A stretch of 64,000 nucleotides of DNA from Glandiceps talaboti (GCF_964340395.1 NC_135552.1:6806994-6870993), one strand, 5' to 3'. Positions 19,561-33,101 are shown, counted from the stretch's first letter. Notes: generated by a model from the letters alone, not told the origin. Program-made: numbers and translations.

Positions 19561-20584
19561 TTTCAGGCGTCTTGCAATAAGTTCAAAACCTCTGACCTAT
19601 TAGTACGTGAGAAGAATGAACACTTGGGGGCGCTATATACTGTCGAACTGGAAAGATGTCGAGCTCGCGTCGGTCGACCATACATGGGTTATCACAAAGC
19701 TAGTCTCCATAGAAGGGTTTAAATATTTCAAATTGGGGTGAAAAAAATTAGCACGAGAAAGTGCGTAAAATAAGTCATTAAATTTAGTTCTTATTATGTT
19801 ATCCTTCCTATTTGTATTATATGCTCAAATTTTAAAAAATATCTGATACAAATTTAGAAAACTTTCTCACCTTCAGCAATGCCAGGTTCTGTAATTACAA
19901 CCGAAATGTTGATAAGTTGATCAAAATTTACTGTTGATGTTAATGTGCTTTCTATGTATTTACATTGCATCGATATTGGTCACCGTGTGACTGCTACAAT
20001 TTTCATCATGGTTTACATTATATACAAATGATATTGAACTTATGAACATTAGTTTTTTGTTTTTGTTTTTTTTTGGGGGGGAGGGGGTTTTGTCCTAAAT
20101 GAACAAATTTTGTTTACTGAATTTGTGCAATCATCTTTTATGATGATTGAGTAATAATAAATGCACACTATATGTAAATAGTTCAGTCTCTAGTTCAGTC
20201 TATACTTCAGTTACAAACACAATAGAAAATAAATGACAGTGAAGTCTGAAGTGCACTCTCTTTTTTTGAAATATTGTAGATATATGAATTACCTTTATTT
20301 TACAATTCAGAAGGCAATGAAGTCAACAAAAATTATTGCAATCAATGATTGATTGTCATCATTCAATCAATCAATCAATCAATTGCATAACAACATGCCT
20401 TATAGCAAGCATGGTGAAGCATACAAAAATAACATACAGTAATAAAGTGAATACAATACTGTCATTCAGTAAACTGCTGAAGAACTGTTTACATCAACAA
20501 GAAAATTTTCCAAGAGGAAGTTTATCATCAGAAACAGAATAATACTTTTGGCCTGAATGGCTTGCCGTACCTGTGGTCAGACTA

Positions 20585-20967
20585 TAGAAATCATATTATT
20601 CCATCTGCATACATTGTTGGTGTGACCTTTGACCTGTCATCTATGCCTGTAATGATATTCATATCACTCAATAGTATTAACTGTATTAAACACCTGGCAC
20701 TTCGCCATGCCTCCATTTTAGCTGTGTAGCAGTCATATACCATATCAAGACCCTTTTCTGAGTTCAACTCTGATGGAATACAAGGAACCAATGTATCAAC
20801 ATTTTGATGAATTAAATTTAAAACTCAGCGAATGTCAGTGTCAAATCCTGAGTTTATGATGGTGGTACATAGGTAACCTTCAAATACTCTCTCCAGTTCT
20901 TCCAAAATAGCCGACTCATAGCCATGTTTACCTAACCATTTGGATTGCTCGAAATATTGTTGATCTG
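20585..20967 (-). pseudogene. Broken copy of BBS12 last exon, unit 1
   Basis: Homologous to 52309-52691. It keeps the acceptor and QYFEQSKWLGKHGYESAILE, then meets TGA after GFDTDIR, in the region where the parent reads GFDTDMGRV. The remainder (LVPCIPSELNSEKGLDMVYD, KMEAWRSARCLIQ, SDMNIITGIDDRSK) is preserved beyond the stop. The homology extends into BBS12 intron sequence with the same tetranucleotide tract, so this is a DNA-level segmental copy, not a retrocopy. Confidence 0.85.
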
Positions 20968-21059
20968 GGAAACAAAAAGTGAGAATTAGTATTTGACATT
21001 GATACTTGTGTTGTAATAACAGAACACATGAAAAAGTGTTTTGTGTCTGCTTTTGTGCA

Positions 21060-21190
21060 TATGTGTGTATGTGTACGTACGTACGTACGTACGTATGTAT
21101 GTATGTATGTATGTATGTGTGTATGCATGCATGCATGTATGTATGTATGTATGTATGTATGTATGTATGTATGTACGTATGCATGTATGA
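21060..21190. repeat. (ATGT)n microsatellite, unit 1
   Basis: Tetranucleotide GTAT/GTAC/GCAT repeats, homologous to the tracts at 28670-28835 and 52803-53038. They were carried along with the BBS12 intron segment. Confidence 0.9.
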
Positions 21191-21450
21191 ATGAACAAAC
21201 GCATGCATGCATGCATGCCATACGTATACACACATGCATGCAAGTACATACGTACGTATGTACAATATATGTACGTACATGTCTGTGTTGTGTTGTATGT
21301 TGAATTGTGTGTTATTATGCAATTTAATTTGTGAGAGTATGTGCATGTGTACTTTGTATCTGTCAGTTTGTATATTTCGTTGGCATGAACATGATTATTT
21401 CAGATTACCCGAGTTACAATACAATAATTATTTTTATTTTCATGTAACAG

Positions 21451-22009
21451 TATGACTGATTATAACCAACAACTTCACCAGCAGTTGTTGAAGACATTTG
21501 ATGTGAAACGAAACCACAGACAAAAACGGGTGCCTATCATACACAAAACTGACGCCGTTGGTGTACAGACAGAACCATATACAGTTGATATGAATGATTC
21601 AGGTGTGTAGACTAACATTGTCAGTGCAAAGACAGTCGCAGCACAAACCGTACCATTCTGAACAAAGTCACTTAGCGTACAGACACAAGAAGAGTGTATT
21701 CTTACTGCAACTGTGGGAATACAGGCAACGTCAGCGACAAAGACCGTCGGAACTCAGATCTATAATGCCGACCATATTGATGGAACAGCATCACCAACGA
21801 TCGTATTGGGAAATGATATTTCTACTCAAACAATTGAGAAGTGTTTCAAGGATACGTTTGTGCAAACAGATGATATCAATTATGTGGTTAGTGTTTAAAA
21901 TTATATTAGTATTACTATGTGATGTGATGTGGTATATATGATATGGGATTTTGATTACTGTTGCTGAAGTCTCGGTTTAGATATTGGAATCGTTAATGTC
22001 CACGTGTCA

Positions 22010-22041
<32 letters not shown>

Positions 22042-23264
22042 TTACACCTGTTTGTGTGTCATAATTATGAAAACTCTGTTATACTGCCATTTTGTAAAAC
22101 GGGATGTGCTCAAGATTACGATGCGATTTGCAAGTATACCCGTTACTTCAAATACTTGCGCTATATTCATTGACTTATTACGAGTCATTTCATAGGAGCT
22201 TTACGCCTATTTCTCGAAAAAGGTCAAATAGACTATATATAATTGTGAAAAAGAAGAAGAAAAGTAAACCAAAGAAATAACATATTTGACAATTAAACAA
22301 TATTCTTGAACAATTTCCATATTTTACAGGATGCCACTGAGTCGAACATTTCGTCTACATTGTACAGCTCGACCTGCACCAAAAGATATTGTTAAGAGCG
22401 CATTATGTTCTTCAAAGAAATCGGGAAGGCATTCAGAAACCTAGAAACCAAAATGGATAAAAGTGATGTCTACTTGTCACAAGTGAAGCCTCAGAAGATG
22501 GGAAAGAAAATAGCTTCTTCAAAGTCAGATCGAAGATTCCGAATTTTCAAGAGAAATTGCATCGTACGTCGGCCAGATGACGACTGTACAAGTCTCCTGC
22601 AAGATGTTGACGGAGAAGCCGACAGAGCAACTGAATTTGACAATATTTCAATTTATGCTACCGATCACTTACTTCAGGATTCTGCAGTAAAAATGGATGA
22701 TATTGATCAGACGGTAAGTTTGTTTTCAAATCTATTTCAGATTAATTGACAACAGAATTTTGACGACTTGGAATTCAGGAATGAAAAGAATATGTGATAT
22801 ATTACTGAAAAATATTAATAAGACTATTGTTTTGAAAACCATAGCAACAGTAGTTTCTGATGAGTACTAAAAGGTTAGCCAATACACACAACATAGTTTG
22901 ACAAGCATAGAACTTTAAAGTGCAAACTGTCAGTCTCGTGTACTCTTTGATAGATGGCGCTGTTTATATGACCACGACGCACAAATTATAGTGTGTCAGA
23001 TATCATATCTGACGTGTATACAACTTTTATATCTTATAGGTCGAGAAAATGGCGTCTGGAGATCCAACTACTGCAACAACCAAATATATTGTTGACGAGG
23101 GAATTCAATATTTCAAAAGACTTGCAAAGACATTCCAAGACATAGAAAATAAAATGGATAAAACCGATGTATATTTGTCATCATTGAAGACTAACAAGAA
23201 AGGAAAGAATTTAAAGGTCTCCAAATCAGCCCGAAGCTTCCAAACTTTGAAGACAAATGCGTGA
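21451..23264 (+). pseudogene. Unfamiliar three-exon gene with repeated module, unit 1 (broken)
   Basis: Three phase-0 exons with good splice sites: 21451-21886 (ATG at 21452), 22330-22713 and 23040-23264 (TGA). The frame is continuous across all three except for in-frame stops: TAG at 21608, TGA at 21659 and TAA at 22393. Exon 2 and exon 3 encode homologous modules, FFKEIGKAFRNLETKMDKSD with VYLSQVKPQK and YFKRLAKTFQDIENKMDKTD with VYLSSLKTNK. Exon 1 is rich in QT motifs (VGVQTEP, LSVQTQE, ISTQTIE, FVQTDD), a pattern that in other proteins can bind dynein light chain LC8. The family is not recognised. Exon 3 alone has an intact ATG frame of 71 codons. Confidence 0.55.
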
Positions 23265-24659
23265 AGCGATTTCGTAGCCAACCATGATTCTTTCGAAATG
23301 TTTGGGCAGACGAAGATTATATACTAGTCTTCCCTCTGGAAATGAAGTAGAATGTGGCTAATAGGAACATATACAATTTGGTATGAAAAGTTAAAAAAAA
23401 CAAAAACATTTTAAGCTCAATAGCACAAATTCATGTTACTTTGAAACTTATCAAATTAAATGAATGAAAAATTATATTATGTCTGATTGTTACATTTTTT
23501 GTGTGTATATCGTCGCTTTCAAGCTGGCTGTTGTCTTCGAAGCTGAGGTCGAGGATCGGTTTAAGAAAACCCAAACGTTTAATCATCAACAATTCAAAAA
23601 TGACCGGTCCCTAATTAGAAACTTTCCTTTATCAACAATGTGTTTATGAATACTAAACCTCTTGGACAATTTTGATATTGAATACTAATGAAGGATTCAA
23701 AAAGGATGAAATATTAAAATATAAACTGGTCCCCAACAATATAGATGTCAGCAACATAATTTACATAAAATTTGCATGCATATCGTTATAGCTTGAGAAG
23801 AGTGGTGTGAAAAATCATGTTAATACAATAGATGTCCGTCTCATGCATGGTCACGTGACATGCAAGACTAGACACACCGTTCTCATATCCGTACTTTGAG
23901 TCAATGGCCCACTGAGACAAGAATCCATAAATTTCGACTGAGAAGTCACGAAAATCACTCAGAATGTCTCCATATACAGTGAGCATGTTCCATGTTCTAA
24001 ACTATAAAGAACTTAGCGAGTTCAGCCTCTTATTATTATTTTTTTTTTAAATCGACAACCCAGTATTATGCAGTCTTTTCAGACATAAATAAGTTTAAGA
24101 TTAAGCACAGTATTTACGTTAAAGTGGTCACACTGACAAAAAAAAGGTACATATTTGTTTATTTTTAATTGACTGCAATATTTGTGATTGTGGTACTCCA
24201 TGTCATACACTTTGGTTACAACAAGGAAGTGATAACGAGTCTTACAGTCAATACATAGTCCAATAAGATTACATAGTATATACTTGTAACGTTTCTGTAC
24301 ACAGACATAAAGGGTTGATGTACTCTATAGTATGTAAAAGAAATTTGCTCTTTTATTTCACAATTAAGTAAGCAAAGAAGTCCACAGAAATTACTACAAA
24401 TACAACACCAAATGTTTATTATCTACGACTAAGTTTCCATCAGCAGCTTGGTGATTATAACCTGTGTATGTCATTTATTGCCCATGTTGTTGAAAATGAA
24501 TATAACTTTGTCTTTTGGATATGCTGGATATTTCATTTTAAAAAATATATGCAAATTTCAGTACATAAATAATATAAACACAATCATTACACACGCATTT
24601 AAAAAATGTGGTCACTCTAGATCTCATAGTGAAAGAAGACTAATATTTTGCAAGACTTT

Positions 24660-25130
24660 CTCTGTGTTCTGTGTACCCTGAACCTCCAACATTATGTACA
24701 CCAATTCTGTGTGTTCTTGTTACCCTGAACCTCCAACATTATGTACACCAATTCCCTGTGTTCTTGGTACCCTGAACTTCCAACATTATGTACACCAATT
24801 CCCTGTGTTTTTGGTACCCTGAACTTCCAACAGTATGTACACCAATTCTGTGTGTTCTTGGTACCCTGAACTTCCAACATTATGTACACCAATTCTGTGT
24901 GTTCTTGCTAACCTGAACTTCCAACATTATGTACATCAATTCCCTGTGTTCTGTGTACCCTGAACTTCCAACATTATGTACATCAATTCCCTGTGTTCTG
25001 TGTACCCTGAACTTCCAACATTATGTACACCAATTCTGTGTGTTCTGTGTACCCTGAACTTCCAACATTATGTACACCAATTCTGTGTGTTCTTGCTAAC
25101 CTGAACTTCCAACAATATTTACATCAATAA
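24660..25130. repeat. 47-bp minisatellite, 10 copies
   Basis: Same unit as at 16930-17355, with the CCTGAAC landmark from about 24675 to 25098 at 47-base spacing. Confidence 0.95.
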
Positions 25131-25526
25131 AACCTTATTAAGATAAAATGTGCTCATTCAAAAAAAGAGGACAATAGCCGACGTTTCTGGATTGACCCTC
25201 AACAGTACATTTACTGTAAGTTATACATAATTTATGACTATTCAAATTGGACGCCTTTATTAAGAGATTGACATGCAAAAATTGATGCGACACTAAGCAA
25301 ATGATGATGACCCTGGGAAGATCTACAATGTGATGTGCAGATATATCTAATAAAGATTACAGACGGTTTTAATTTCACACCTAGTTGTACCCCAATATGG
25401 TCGTTATATTTTGACTAACAGTTATGAATGAAAGCATTGACCAATCAGGGCGTTAAGGGAAGAATCAGGAAGACATTATGTATGAGCCACCACTCTGGGT
25501 GTCTTAGCAGACGACATTTATGTAGA

Positions 25527-26388
25527 CTATATGGCTCCACATTCTCTCAGCATTGGCTCTAATTTGCCTGATCTGTACAAATCATCTGTTTCTGTTCCTC
25601 CTCCTATGCACTTCCCTTTGACAAACACTCTTGGAACCTGTAACAAAGTAAACAAATAGAATTTCAAAAATGACCTAACAAGAAATCCCAATCGGGTTAA
25701 AAGGGTTTCATTTTACAACTCATATTTGGTGAGAGCTCCAGGATAATTAGCAGCACTATACTTCACTTAATGTATAATAGAGTGTACAGTTCTGCTTGCT
25801 GTTTCAACAACACATTTACCAATATCTGGGTGCAAAAAGTTCAGATTTTGCCAAAAGACTGCATGTAATGTCACTAAGACTTTGCTCAACTTGTAGAAAA
25901 CAAAACAGTGGACATCAGGGTTTGAGTGGATGTTTTTTGTTCTTTCAAGATGTCAGATACGACGGAAAATAAAGGCCGTATTTTGTGAATTAAATCAATC
26001 AGTTCATACTTTTTATATAATCATTATTATTCCCTCCCTAAATAAGACCGATTCAACATTTTTGATCCTTCACGTTCAAAGGGAATATAGGTATTTCAGA
26101 TTTAGTGTTGTCATGTGAAAGGATCTCAGTAATAGACAACATGTTATACTTACAGTGTTTTCACCTGTCATTTTACCCAATATATCCTGCAGTGTTTCAC
26201 CGTCATCTCGTTGATCAAGTTCCACCACTTCATACTTAGCTTGCAGTTCATCAAACACTTCCTTAGCCAGCTGACTATACATACAGTAAGTTTTAGAGAA
26301 GACCACTACACACTTATCATGTATCATGTTTTGGATGAATATGGCTTCAGGAGAATTCATATCAACTTCGTCACCCATTTTGATTACT
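25527..26388 (-). CDS. Glutaredoxin, copy 2
   Basis: Exons 26378-26154 and 25637-25527 give a 111-residue product. It differs from copy 1 at residue 8 (MNSPEAIF instead of MSSPEAIF) and keeps the CMYS active site, the cis-proline TVPRVFV and the GGGTETDDL motif. Splice sites, the acceptor before the ATG and the upstream 5' exon donor (27100) are all intact. The intron lacks the TIR element present in copies 1 and 3. Both copies look functional, so gene dosage may have been raised by the duplication. Confidence 0.85.
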
Positions 26389-28186
26389 CTATAATTTAGA
26401 AAAAAAGAAGTGATAATGATATCAGGTAAGGTTTCTCAAAGTTAAATGTACAGGAAACATATATTGTGTGGAAAGTACATGGCAGTACAATAAACATAAA
26501 TATAAGGACTCAGTGTCAAAGATGGTGTGTATTCAAAAGATAAATTAAATAGGTAAGCAAATTGAACGGACACTAGCAACAAATACATCATGTATCTACT
26601 GAGTCTTGGTAGTGAGGGTACCGGTAACGACATTGACAAGACGTGATGAGTGAAGATAAACGTAGTGTAAATCTTAAACGTACTAATCGTAATTGGAACT
26701 AGACTACGATATTCAAATGTGCAAATCAACATAGCAACAAGCACAGACAAGTATGGTGTACATTTTGTATGAGCAACAAGCAAGCAAATTGCAAAGGTTT
26801 GCGGTTGTTAATGTTATGCCAGTACACCAGTGTGTGTGGTGGTATTTTGGTAGCGCACGTGTGGGGTTAATCAATGCTAATGCATGCTCAGTATGTCAAG
26901 GCTGTTGACCAACTTCACAAGACCATGGAGGTAGGAATATTACTGACACAGTTACAAGGACAAAACAACAAACATACAACTGTATGCATGCACAACGTCA
27001 TCGCGAGTGGAATGGTGAGGAAGAAAGAACGTTCGTAATAACATTAATTCTTATCATTTACTACACGGGGAAATAAAATGTAAGTGATCGCTTACATACC
27101 TTAAATATGCCTCGAACAACGAGTCAACTATGTTCTCTCAGGATTCGACGTCCAACTCAACCTTTCAGGCGTCTTGCAATAAGTTCAAAACCTCTGACCT
27201 ATTAGTACGTGAGAAGAATGAACACTTGGGGGCGTTATATACTGTCGAACTGGAAAGATGTCGAGCTCGCGTCGGTCGACCATACATGGGTTATCACAAA
27301 GCTAGTCTCCATAGAAGGGTTTAAATATTTCAAATTGGGGTGAAAAAAATTAGCACGAGAAAGTGCGTAAAATAAGTCATTAAATTTAGTTCTTATTATG
27401 TTATCCTTCCTATTTGTATTATATGCTCAAATTTTAAAAAATATCTGATACAAATTTAGAAAACTTTCTCACCTTCAGCAATGCCAGGTTCTGTAATTAC
27501 AACCGAAATGTTGATAAGTTGATCAAAATTTACTGTTGATGTTAATGTGCTTTCTATGTATTTACATTGCATCGATAGTGGTCACCGTGTGACTGCTACA
27601 ATTTTCATCATGGTTTACATTATATACAAATGATATTGAACTTATGAACATTAGTTTTTTGTTTTTGTTTTTTTTTGGGGGGGAGGGGGTTTTGTCCTAA
27701 ATGAACAAATTTTGTTTACTGAATTTGTGCAATCATCTTTTATGATGATTGAGTAATAATAAATGCACACTATATGTAAATAGTTCAGTCTCTAGTTCAG
27801 TCTATACTTCAGTTACAAACACAATAGAAAATAAATGACAGTGAAGTCTGAAGTGCACTCTCTTTTTTTGAAATATTGTAGATATATGAATTACCTTTAT
27901 TTTACAATTCAGAAGGCAATGAAGTCAACAAAAATTATTGCAATCAATGATTGATTGTCATCATTCAATCAATCAATCAATCAATTGCATAACAACATGC
28001 CTTATAGCAAGCATGGTGAAGCATACAAAAATAACATACAGTAATAAAGTGAATACAATACTGTCATTAAGTAAACTGCTGAAGAACTGTTTACATCAAC
28101 AAGAAAATTTTCCAAGAGGAAGTTTATCATCAGAAACAGAATAATACTTTTGGCCTGAATGGCTTGCCGTACCTGTGGTCAGACTA

Positions 28187-28573
28187 CAGAAATCCTATTA
28201 TTCCATCTGCATACATTGTTGGTGTGACCTTTGACCTGTCATCTATGCCTGTAATGATATTCATATCACTCAATAGTATTAACTGTATTAAACACCTGGC
28301 ACTTCGCCATGCCTCCATTTTAGCTGTGTAGCAGTCCGAGTCATATACCATATCAAGACCCTTTTCTGAGTTCAACTCTGATGGAATACAAGGAACCAAT
28401 GTATCAACATTTTGATGAATTAAATTTAAAACTCAGCGAATGTCAGTGTCAAATCCTGAGTTTATGATGGTGGTACATAGGTAACCTTAAAATACTCTCT
28501 CCAGTTCTTCCAAAATAGCCGACTCATAGCCATGTTTACCTAACCATTTGGATTGCTGGAAATATTGTTGATC
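28187..28573 (-). pseudogene. Broken copy of BBS12 last exon, unit 2
   Basis: Homologous to 52309-52691 and to the unit-1 copy. It adds an earlier stop (TAA directly after EELERVF) to the shared TGA after the GFDTD motif, and has a 3-base insertion near 28336. The extra damage shows continued decay after the tandem duplication. Confidence 0.85.
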
Positions 28574-28669
28574 TGGGAAACAAAAAGTGAGAATTAGTAT
28601 TTGACATTGATACTTGTGTTGTAATAACAGAACACATGAAAAAGTGTTTTGTGTCTGCTTTTGTGCATA

Positions 28670-28835
28670 TGTGTGTGTGTGTGTGTGTATGTGTTTTGGG
28701 GAAAATGTATGTATGTATGTACGTACGTACGTACGTATGTATGTATGTGTGTATGCATGCATGCATGCATGTATGTATGTATGTACGTATGTATGTATGT
28801 ATGTATGTATGTATGTATGTATGTATGCATGTATG
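28670..28835. repeat. (GT)n-(ATGT)n microsatellite, unit 2
   Basis: Homologous to the unit 1 tract but with an expanded GT run. Open frames here (YVCM and YIHT repeats) are artefacts. Confidence 0.9.
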
Positions 28836-29104
28836 AATGAACAAACGCATGCATGCGTATACACACATGCATGCAAGGATACGTATACACACATGCATGC
28901 AAGTACATACGTACGTATGTACAATATATGTACGTACATGTCTGTGTTGTGTTGTATGTTGTGTGTTATTATGCAATTTAATTTGTGAGAGTATGTGCAT
29001 GTGTACTTTGTATCTGTCAGTTTGTATATTTCGTTGGCATGAACATGATTATTTCAGATTACCCGAGTTACAATACAATAATTATTTTTATTTTCATGTA
29101 ACAG

Positions 29105-29619
29105 TATGACTGATTATAACCAACAACTTCACCAGCAGTTGTTGAAGACATTTGATGTGAAACGAAACCACAGACAAAAACGGGTGCCTATCATACACAA
29201 AACTGACGCCGTTGGTGTACAGATGACAGAACCATATACAGTTGATATGAATGATTCAGGTGTGTAGACTAACATTGTCAGTGCAAAGACAGTCGCAGCA
29301 CAAACCGTACCATTCTGAACAAAGTCACTTAGCGTACAGACACAAGAAGAGTGTATTCTTACTGCAACTGTGGGAATACAGGCAACGTCAGCGACAAAGA
29401 CCGTCGGAACTCAGATCTATAATGCCGACCATATTGATGGAACAGCATCACCAACGATCGTATTGGGAAATGATATTTCTACTCAAACAATTGAGAAGTC
29501 TTTCAAGGATACGTTTGTGCAAACAGATGATATGAATTATGTGGTAAGTGTTTAAAATTATATTAGTATTAATATGTAATGTGATGTGATGTGGTATATA
29601 TGATATGGGATTTTGTGTG

Positions 29620-29666
<47 letters not shown>

Positions 29667-30899
29667 ACACCTGTTTGTGTGTCATAATTATGAAAACTCT
29701 GTTATACTGCCATTTTGTAAAACGGGATGTGCTCAAGATTACGATGCGATTTGCAAGTATACCCGTTACTTCAAATACTTGCGCTATATTCATTGACTTA
29801 TTACGAGTCATTTCATTGGCACTTTACGCCTATTTCTCGAAAAAGGTCAAATAGACTATATATAATTGTGAAAAAGAAGAAGAAAAGTAAACCAAAGAAA
29901 TAACATATTTGACAATTAAACAATATTCTTGAACAATTTCCATATTTTACAGGATGCCACTGAGTCGAACATTTCGTCTACATTGTACAGCTCGACCTGC
30001 ACCCAAAGATATTGTTAAGAGGGCATTATGTTCTTCAAAGAAATCGGGAAGGCATTCAGAAACCTAGAAACCAAAATGGATAAAAGTGATGTCTACTTGT
30101 CACAAGTAAGCCTCAGAAGATGGGAAAGAAAATAGCTTCTTCAAAGTCAGATCGAAGATTCCGAATTTTCAAGAGAAATTGCATCGTACGTCGGTCAGAT
30201 GACGAGATGTTGACGGAGAAGCCGACAGAGCAACTGAATTTGACAATATTTCAATTTATGCTACCGATCACTTACTTCAGGATTCTGCAGTAAAAATGGA
30301 TGATATTGATCAGACGCTAAGTTTGTTTTCAAATAATGAAATCTATTTCAGATTAATTGACAACAGAATTTTGACGACTTGGAATTCAGGAATGAAAAGA
30401 ATATGTGATATATTACTGAAAAATATTAATAAGACTATTGTTTTGAAAACCATAGCAACAGTAGTTTCTGATGAGTACTAAAAGGTTAGCCAATACACAC
30501 AACATAGTTTGACAAGCATAGAACTTTAAAGTGCAAACTGTCAGTCTCGTGTACTCTTTGATAGATGGCGCTGTTTATATGACCACGACGCACAAATTAT
30601 AGTGTGTCAGATATCATATCTGACGTGTATACAACTTTTATATCTTATAGGTCGAGAAAATGGCGTCTGGAGATCCAACTACTGCAACAACCAAATATAT
30701 TGTAGACGAGGAAATTCAATATTTCAAAAGACTTGCAAAGACATTCCAAGAAATAGAAAATAAAATGGATAAAACCGATGTACATTTGTCATCATTGAAG
30801 ACTAACAAGAAAGGAAAGAATTTAATGGCCTCCAAATCAGCCCGAGGCTTACAAACTTTGAAGACAAAATGTGTGAAGCGATTTCGTAGCCAACCATGA
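29105..30899 (+). pseudogene. Unfamiliar three-exon gene, unit 2 (broken)
   Basis: Counterpart of 21451-23264. Exons are 29105-29543, about 29953-30315 and 30651-30899. It shares all three in-frame stops with unit 1, so they predate the duplication. It adds a 3-base insertion in exon 1, a one-base deletion near 30107 and a ~19-base deletion near 30205. Exon 3 is still open for 79 codons from its ATG (30660) but has a changed C-terminus ending KRFRSQP. Confidence 0.55.
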
Positions 30900-32274
30900 T
30901 TCTTTCGAAATGTTTGGGCAGACGAAGATTATATACTAGTCTTCCCTCTGGAAATGAAGTAGAATGTGGCTAATAGGAACATATACAATTTGGTATGAAA
31001 AGTTAAAAAAAAAAAAACATTTTAAGCTCAATAGCACAAATTCATGTTACTTTGAAACTTAAATTAAAATTAAATGAATGAAAAATTATATTTTGTCTGA
31101 TTGTTACATTTTTTGTGTGTATATCGTCGCTTTCAAGTTGGCTGTTGTCTTCGAAGCTGAGGTCGAGGATCGGTTTAAGAAAACCCAAACGTTTAATCAT
31201 CAACAATTCAAAAATGACCGGTCCCTAATTAGAAACTTTCCTTTATCAACAATGTGTTTATGAATACTAAACCTCTTGGACAATTTCGATATTGAATACT
31301 AATGAAGGATTCAAAAAGGATGAAATATTAAAATATAAACTGGTCCTCAACAATATAGATGTCAGCAACATAATTTACATAAAATTTGCATGCATATCGT
31401 TATAGCTTGAGAAGAGTGGTGTGAAAAATCATGTTAATACAATAGATGTCCGTCTCATGCATGGTCACGTGACATGCAAGACTAGACACACCGTTCTCAT
31501 ATCCGTACTTTGAGTCAATGGCCCACTGAGACAAGAATCCATAAATTTCGACTGAGAAGTCATGAAAATCACTCAGAATGTCTCCATATACAGTGAGCAT
31601 GTTCCTTGTTCTAAACTATAAAGAACTTAGCGAGTTCAGCCTCTTATTATTATTTTTTTTTAAATCGACAACCCAGTATTATGCAGTCTTTTCAGACATA
31701 AATAAGTTTAAGATTAAGCACAGTATTTACGTTAAAGTGGTCACACTGACAAAAAAAGGTACATATTTGTTTATTTTTAATTGACTGCAATATTTGTGAT
31801 TGTGGGTACACCATGTCATACACTTTGGTTACAACAAGGAAGTGATAACGAGTCTTACAGTCAATACATAGTCCAATAAGATTACATAGTATATACTTTT
31901 AACGTTTCTGTACACAGACATAAAGGGTTGATGTACTCTATAGTATGTAAAAGAAATTTGCTCTTTTATTTCACAATTAAGTAAGCAAAGAAGTCCACAG
32001 AAATTACTACAAATACAACACCAAATATTTATTATCTACGACTAAACGTTTCCATCAGCAGCTTGGTAATTATAACGTATGTATGTCATGTATTGCCCAT
32101 GATGTTGAAAATGAATATAACTTTGTCTTTTGGATACTCATTTGACATTTCATTGAAAAATATATGCAAATCTCACTACATAAATAATATAAACACAATC
32201 ATTACACACGCACTAAAAAATATGGTCACTCTAGATCTCATAGTGAAAGAAGACTAATATTTGGCAAGAGTTTT

Positions 32275-32695
32275 TCTGTGTTCTGTGTACCCTGAACCTC
32301 CAACATTATGTACACCAATTCTGTGTGTTCTTGTTACCCTGAACTTCCAACATTATGTACACCAATTCCCTGTGTTCTTGGTACCCTGAACTGCCAACAG
32401 TATGTACACCAATTCTGTGTATTCTTGCTAACCTGAACTTCCAACATTATGTACACCAATTCTGTGTATTCTTGCTAACCTGAACTTCCAACATTATGTA
32501 CATCAATTCCCTGTGTTCTTGGTACCCTGAACTTCCAACATTATGTACACCAATTCTGTGTATTCTTGCTAACCTGAACTTCCAACATTATGTACATCAA
32601 TTCCCTGTGTTCTTGGTACCCTGAACTTCCAACATTATGTACACCAATTCTGTGTGCTCTTGCTAACCTGAACTTCCAACAATATTTACATCAAT
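32275..32695. repeat. 47-bp minisatellite, 9 copies
   Basis: Same unit; landmarks run from 32289 to 32665 at 47-base spacing. Confidence 0.95.
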
Positions 32696-33101
32696 AAAAA
32701 CTTATTACGATAAAATGTGTTCACTCCAAAAAAATGGAAAATAGCCGACGTTTCAGGATTGACCCTCAACAGTACATTAACTGTTATACATAATTTATGA
32801 CTATTCAAATTGGATGCCTTTATTAAGAGATTGACATGCAAAAAATGATGCGACACTAACCAAATGACGATGACCCTGGGAAGATCTACAATGTGATGTG
32901 CAGATATATCTAATAAAGATTACAGACGGTTTTAATTTCACACCTAGTTGTACCCCAATATGGTCGTTATATTTTGACTGACAGCTATGAATGAAGACAT
33001 TGACCAATCAGGGCGTTAAGGGAAGAATCAGGATGACATTATGTATGAGCCACCACTCAGGGTGTCTTAGCAGACGACATTTATGTAGACTATATGGCTT
33101 T

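Larger units (their letters stand above)
16234..23940. repeat. Tandem segmental duplication, unit 1 (~7.7 kb)
   Basis: It begins AGAAGTCATGAAAATCACT, the string that also opens unit 2 (23941) and unit 3 (31555). Content in order: 47-bp minisatellite, glutaredoxin gene (minus), broken BBS12 last exon (minus), and a broken three-exon gene (plus). Units 1 and 2 are nearly identical over long stretches; for example, a 113-codon frame at 18840-19181 is identical at 26442-26783. The duplication is therefore recent. Confidence 0.9.
23941..31554. repeat. Tandem segmental duplication, unit 2 (~7.6 kb)
   Basis: Same order and orientation as unit 1. Differences include an extra minisatellite copy, absence of the glutaredoxin-intron TIR element, and about 54 extra bases near 25840-25895 that unit 1 lacks but unit 3 has. 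Confidence 0.9.

Noticed and set aside
19528-19722. 64-codon plus-strand frame repeated in units 1 and 2
   Set aside because: Overlaps the likely minus-strand 5' exon/promoter of glutaredoxin, is not kept in unit 3, and has no motif.
20340-20385. CAAT-rich short tandem (ATCA repeats) as a possible CRISPR-like array
   Set aside because: Simple tetranucleotide repeat without spacers in an animal genome.
20825-21346. Long frames with HTYIHTYIHT or YVCMYVCM
   Set aside because: Tetranucleotide repeat translated in several frames; only the BBS12-like end is meaningful.
23786-23986. 66-codon minus frame at the unit 1/2 junction, repeated at 31400-31600
   Set aside because: It spans the duplication junction itself and has no motif or splice support.
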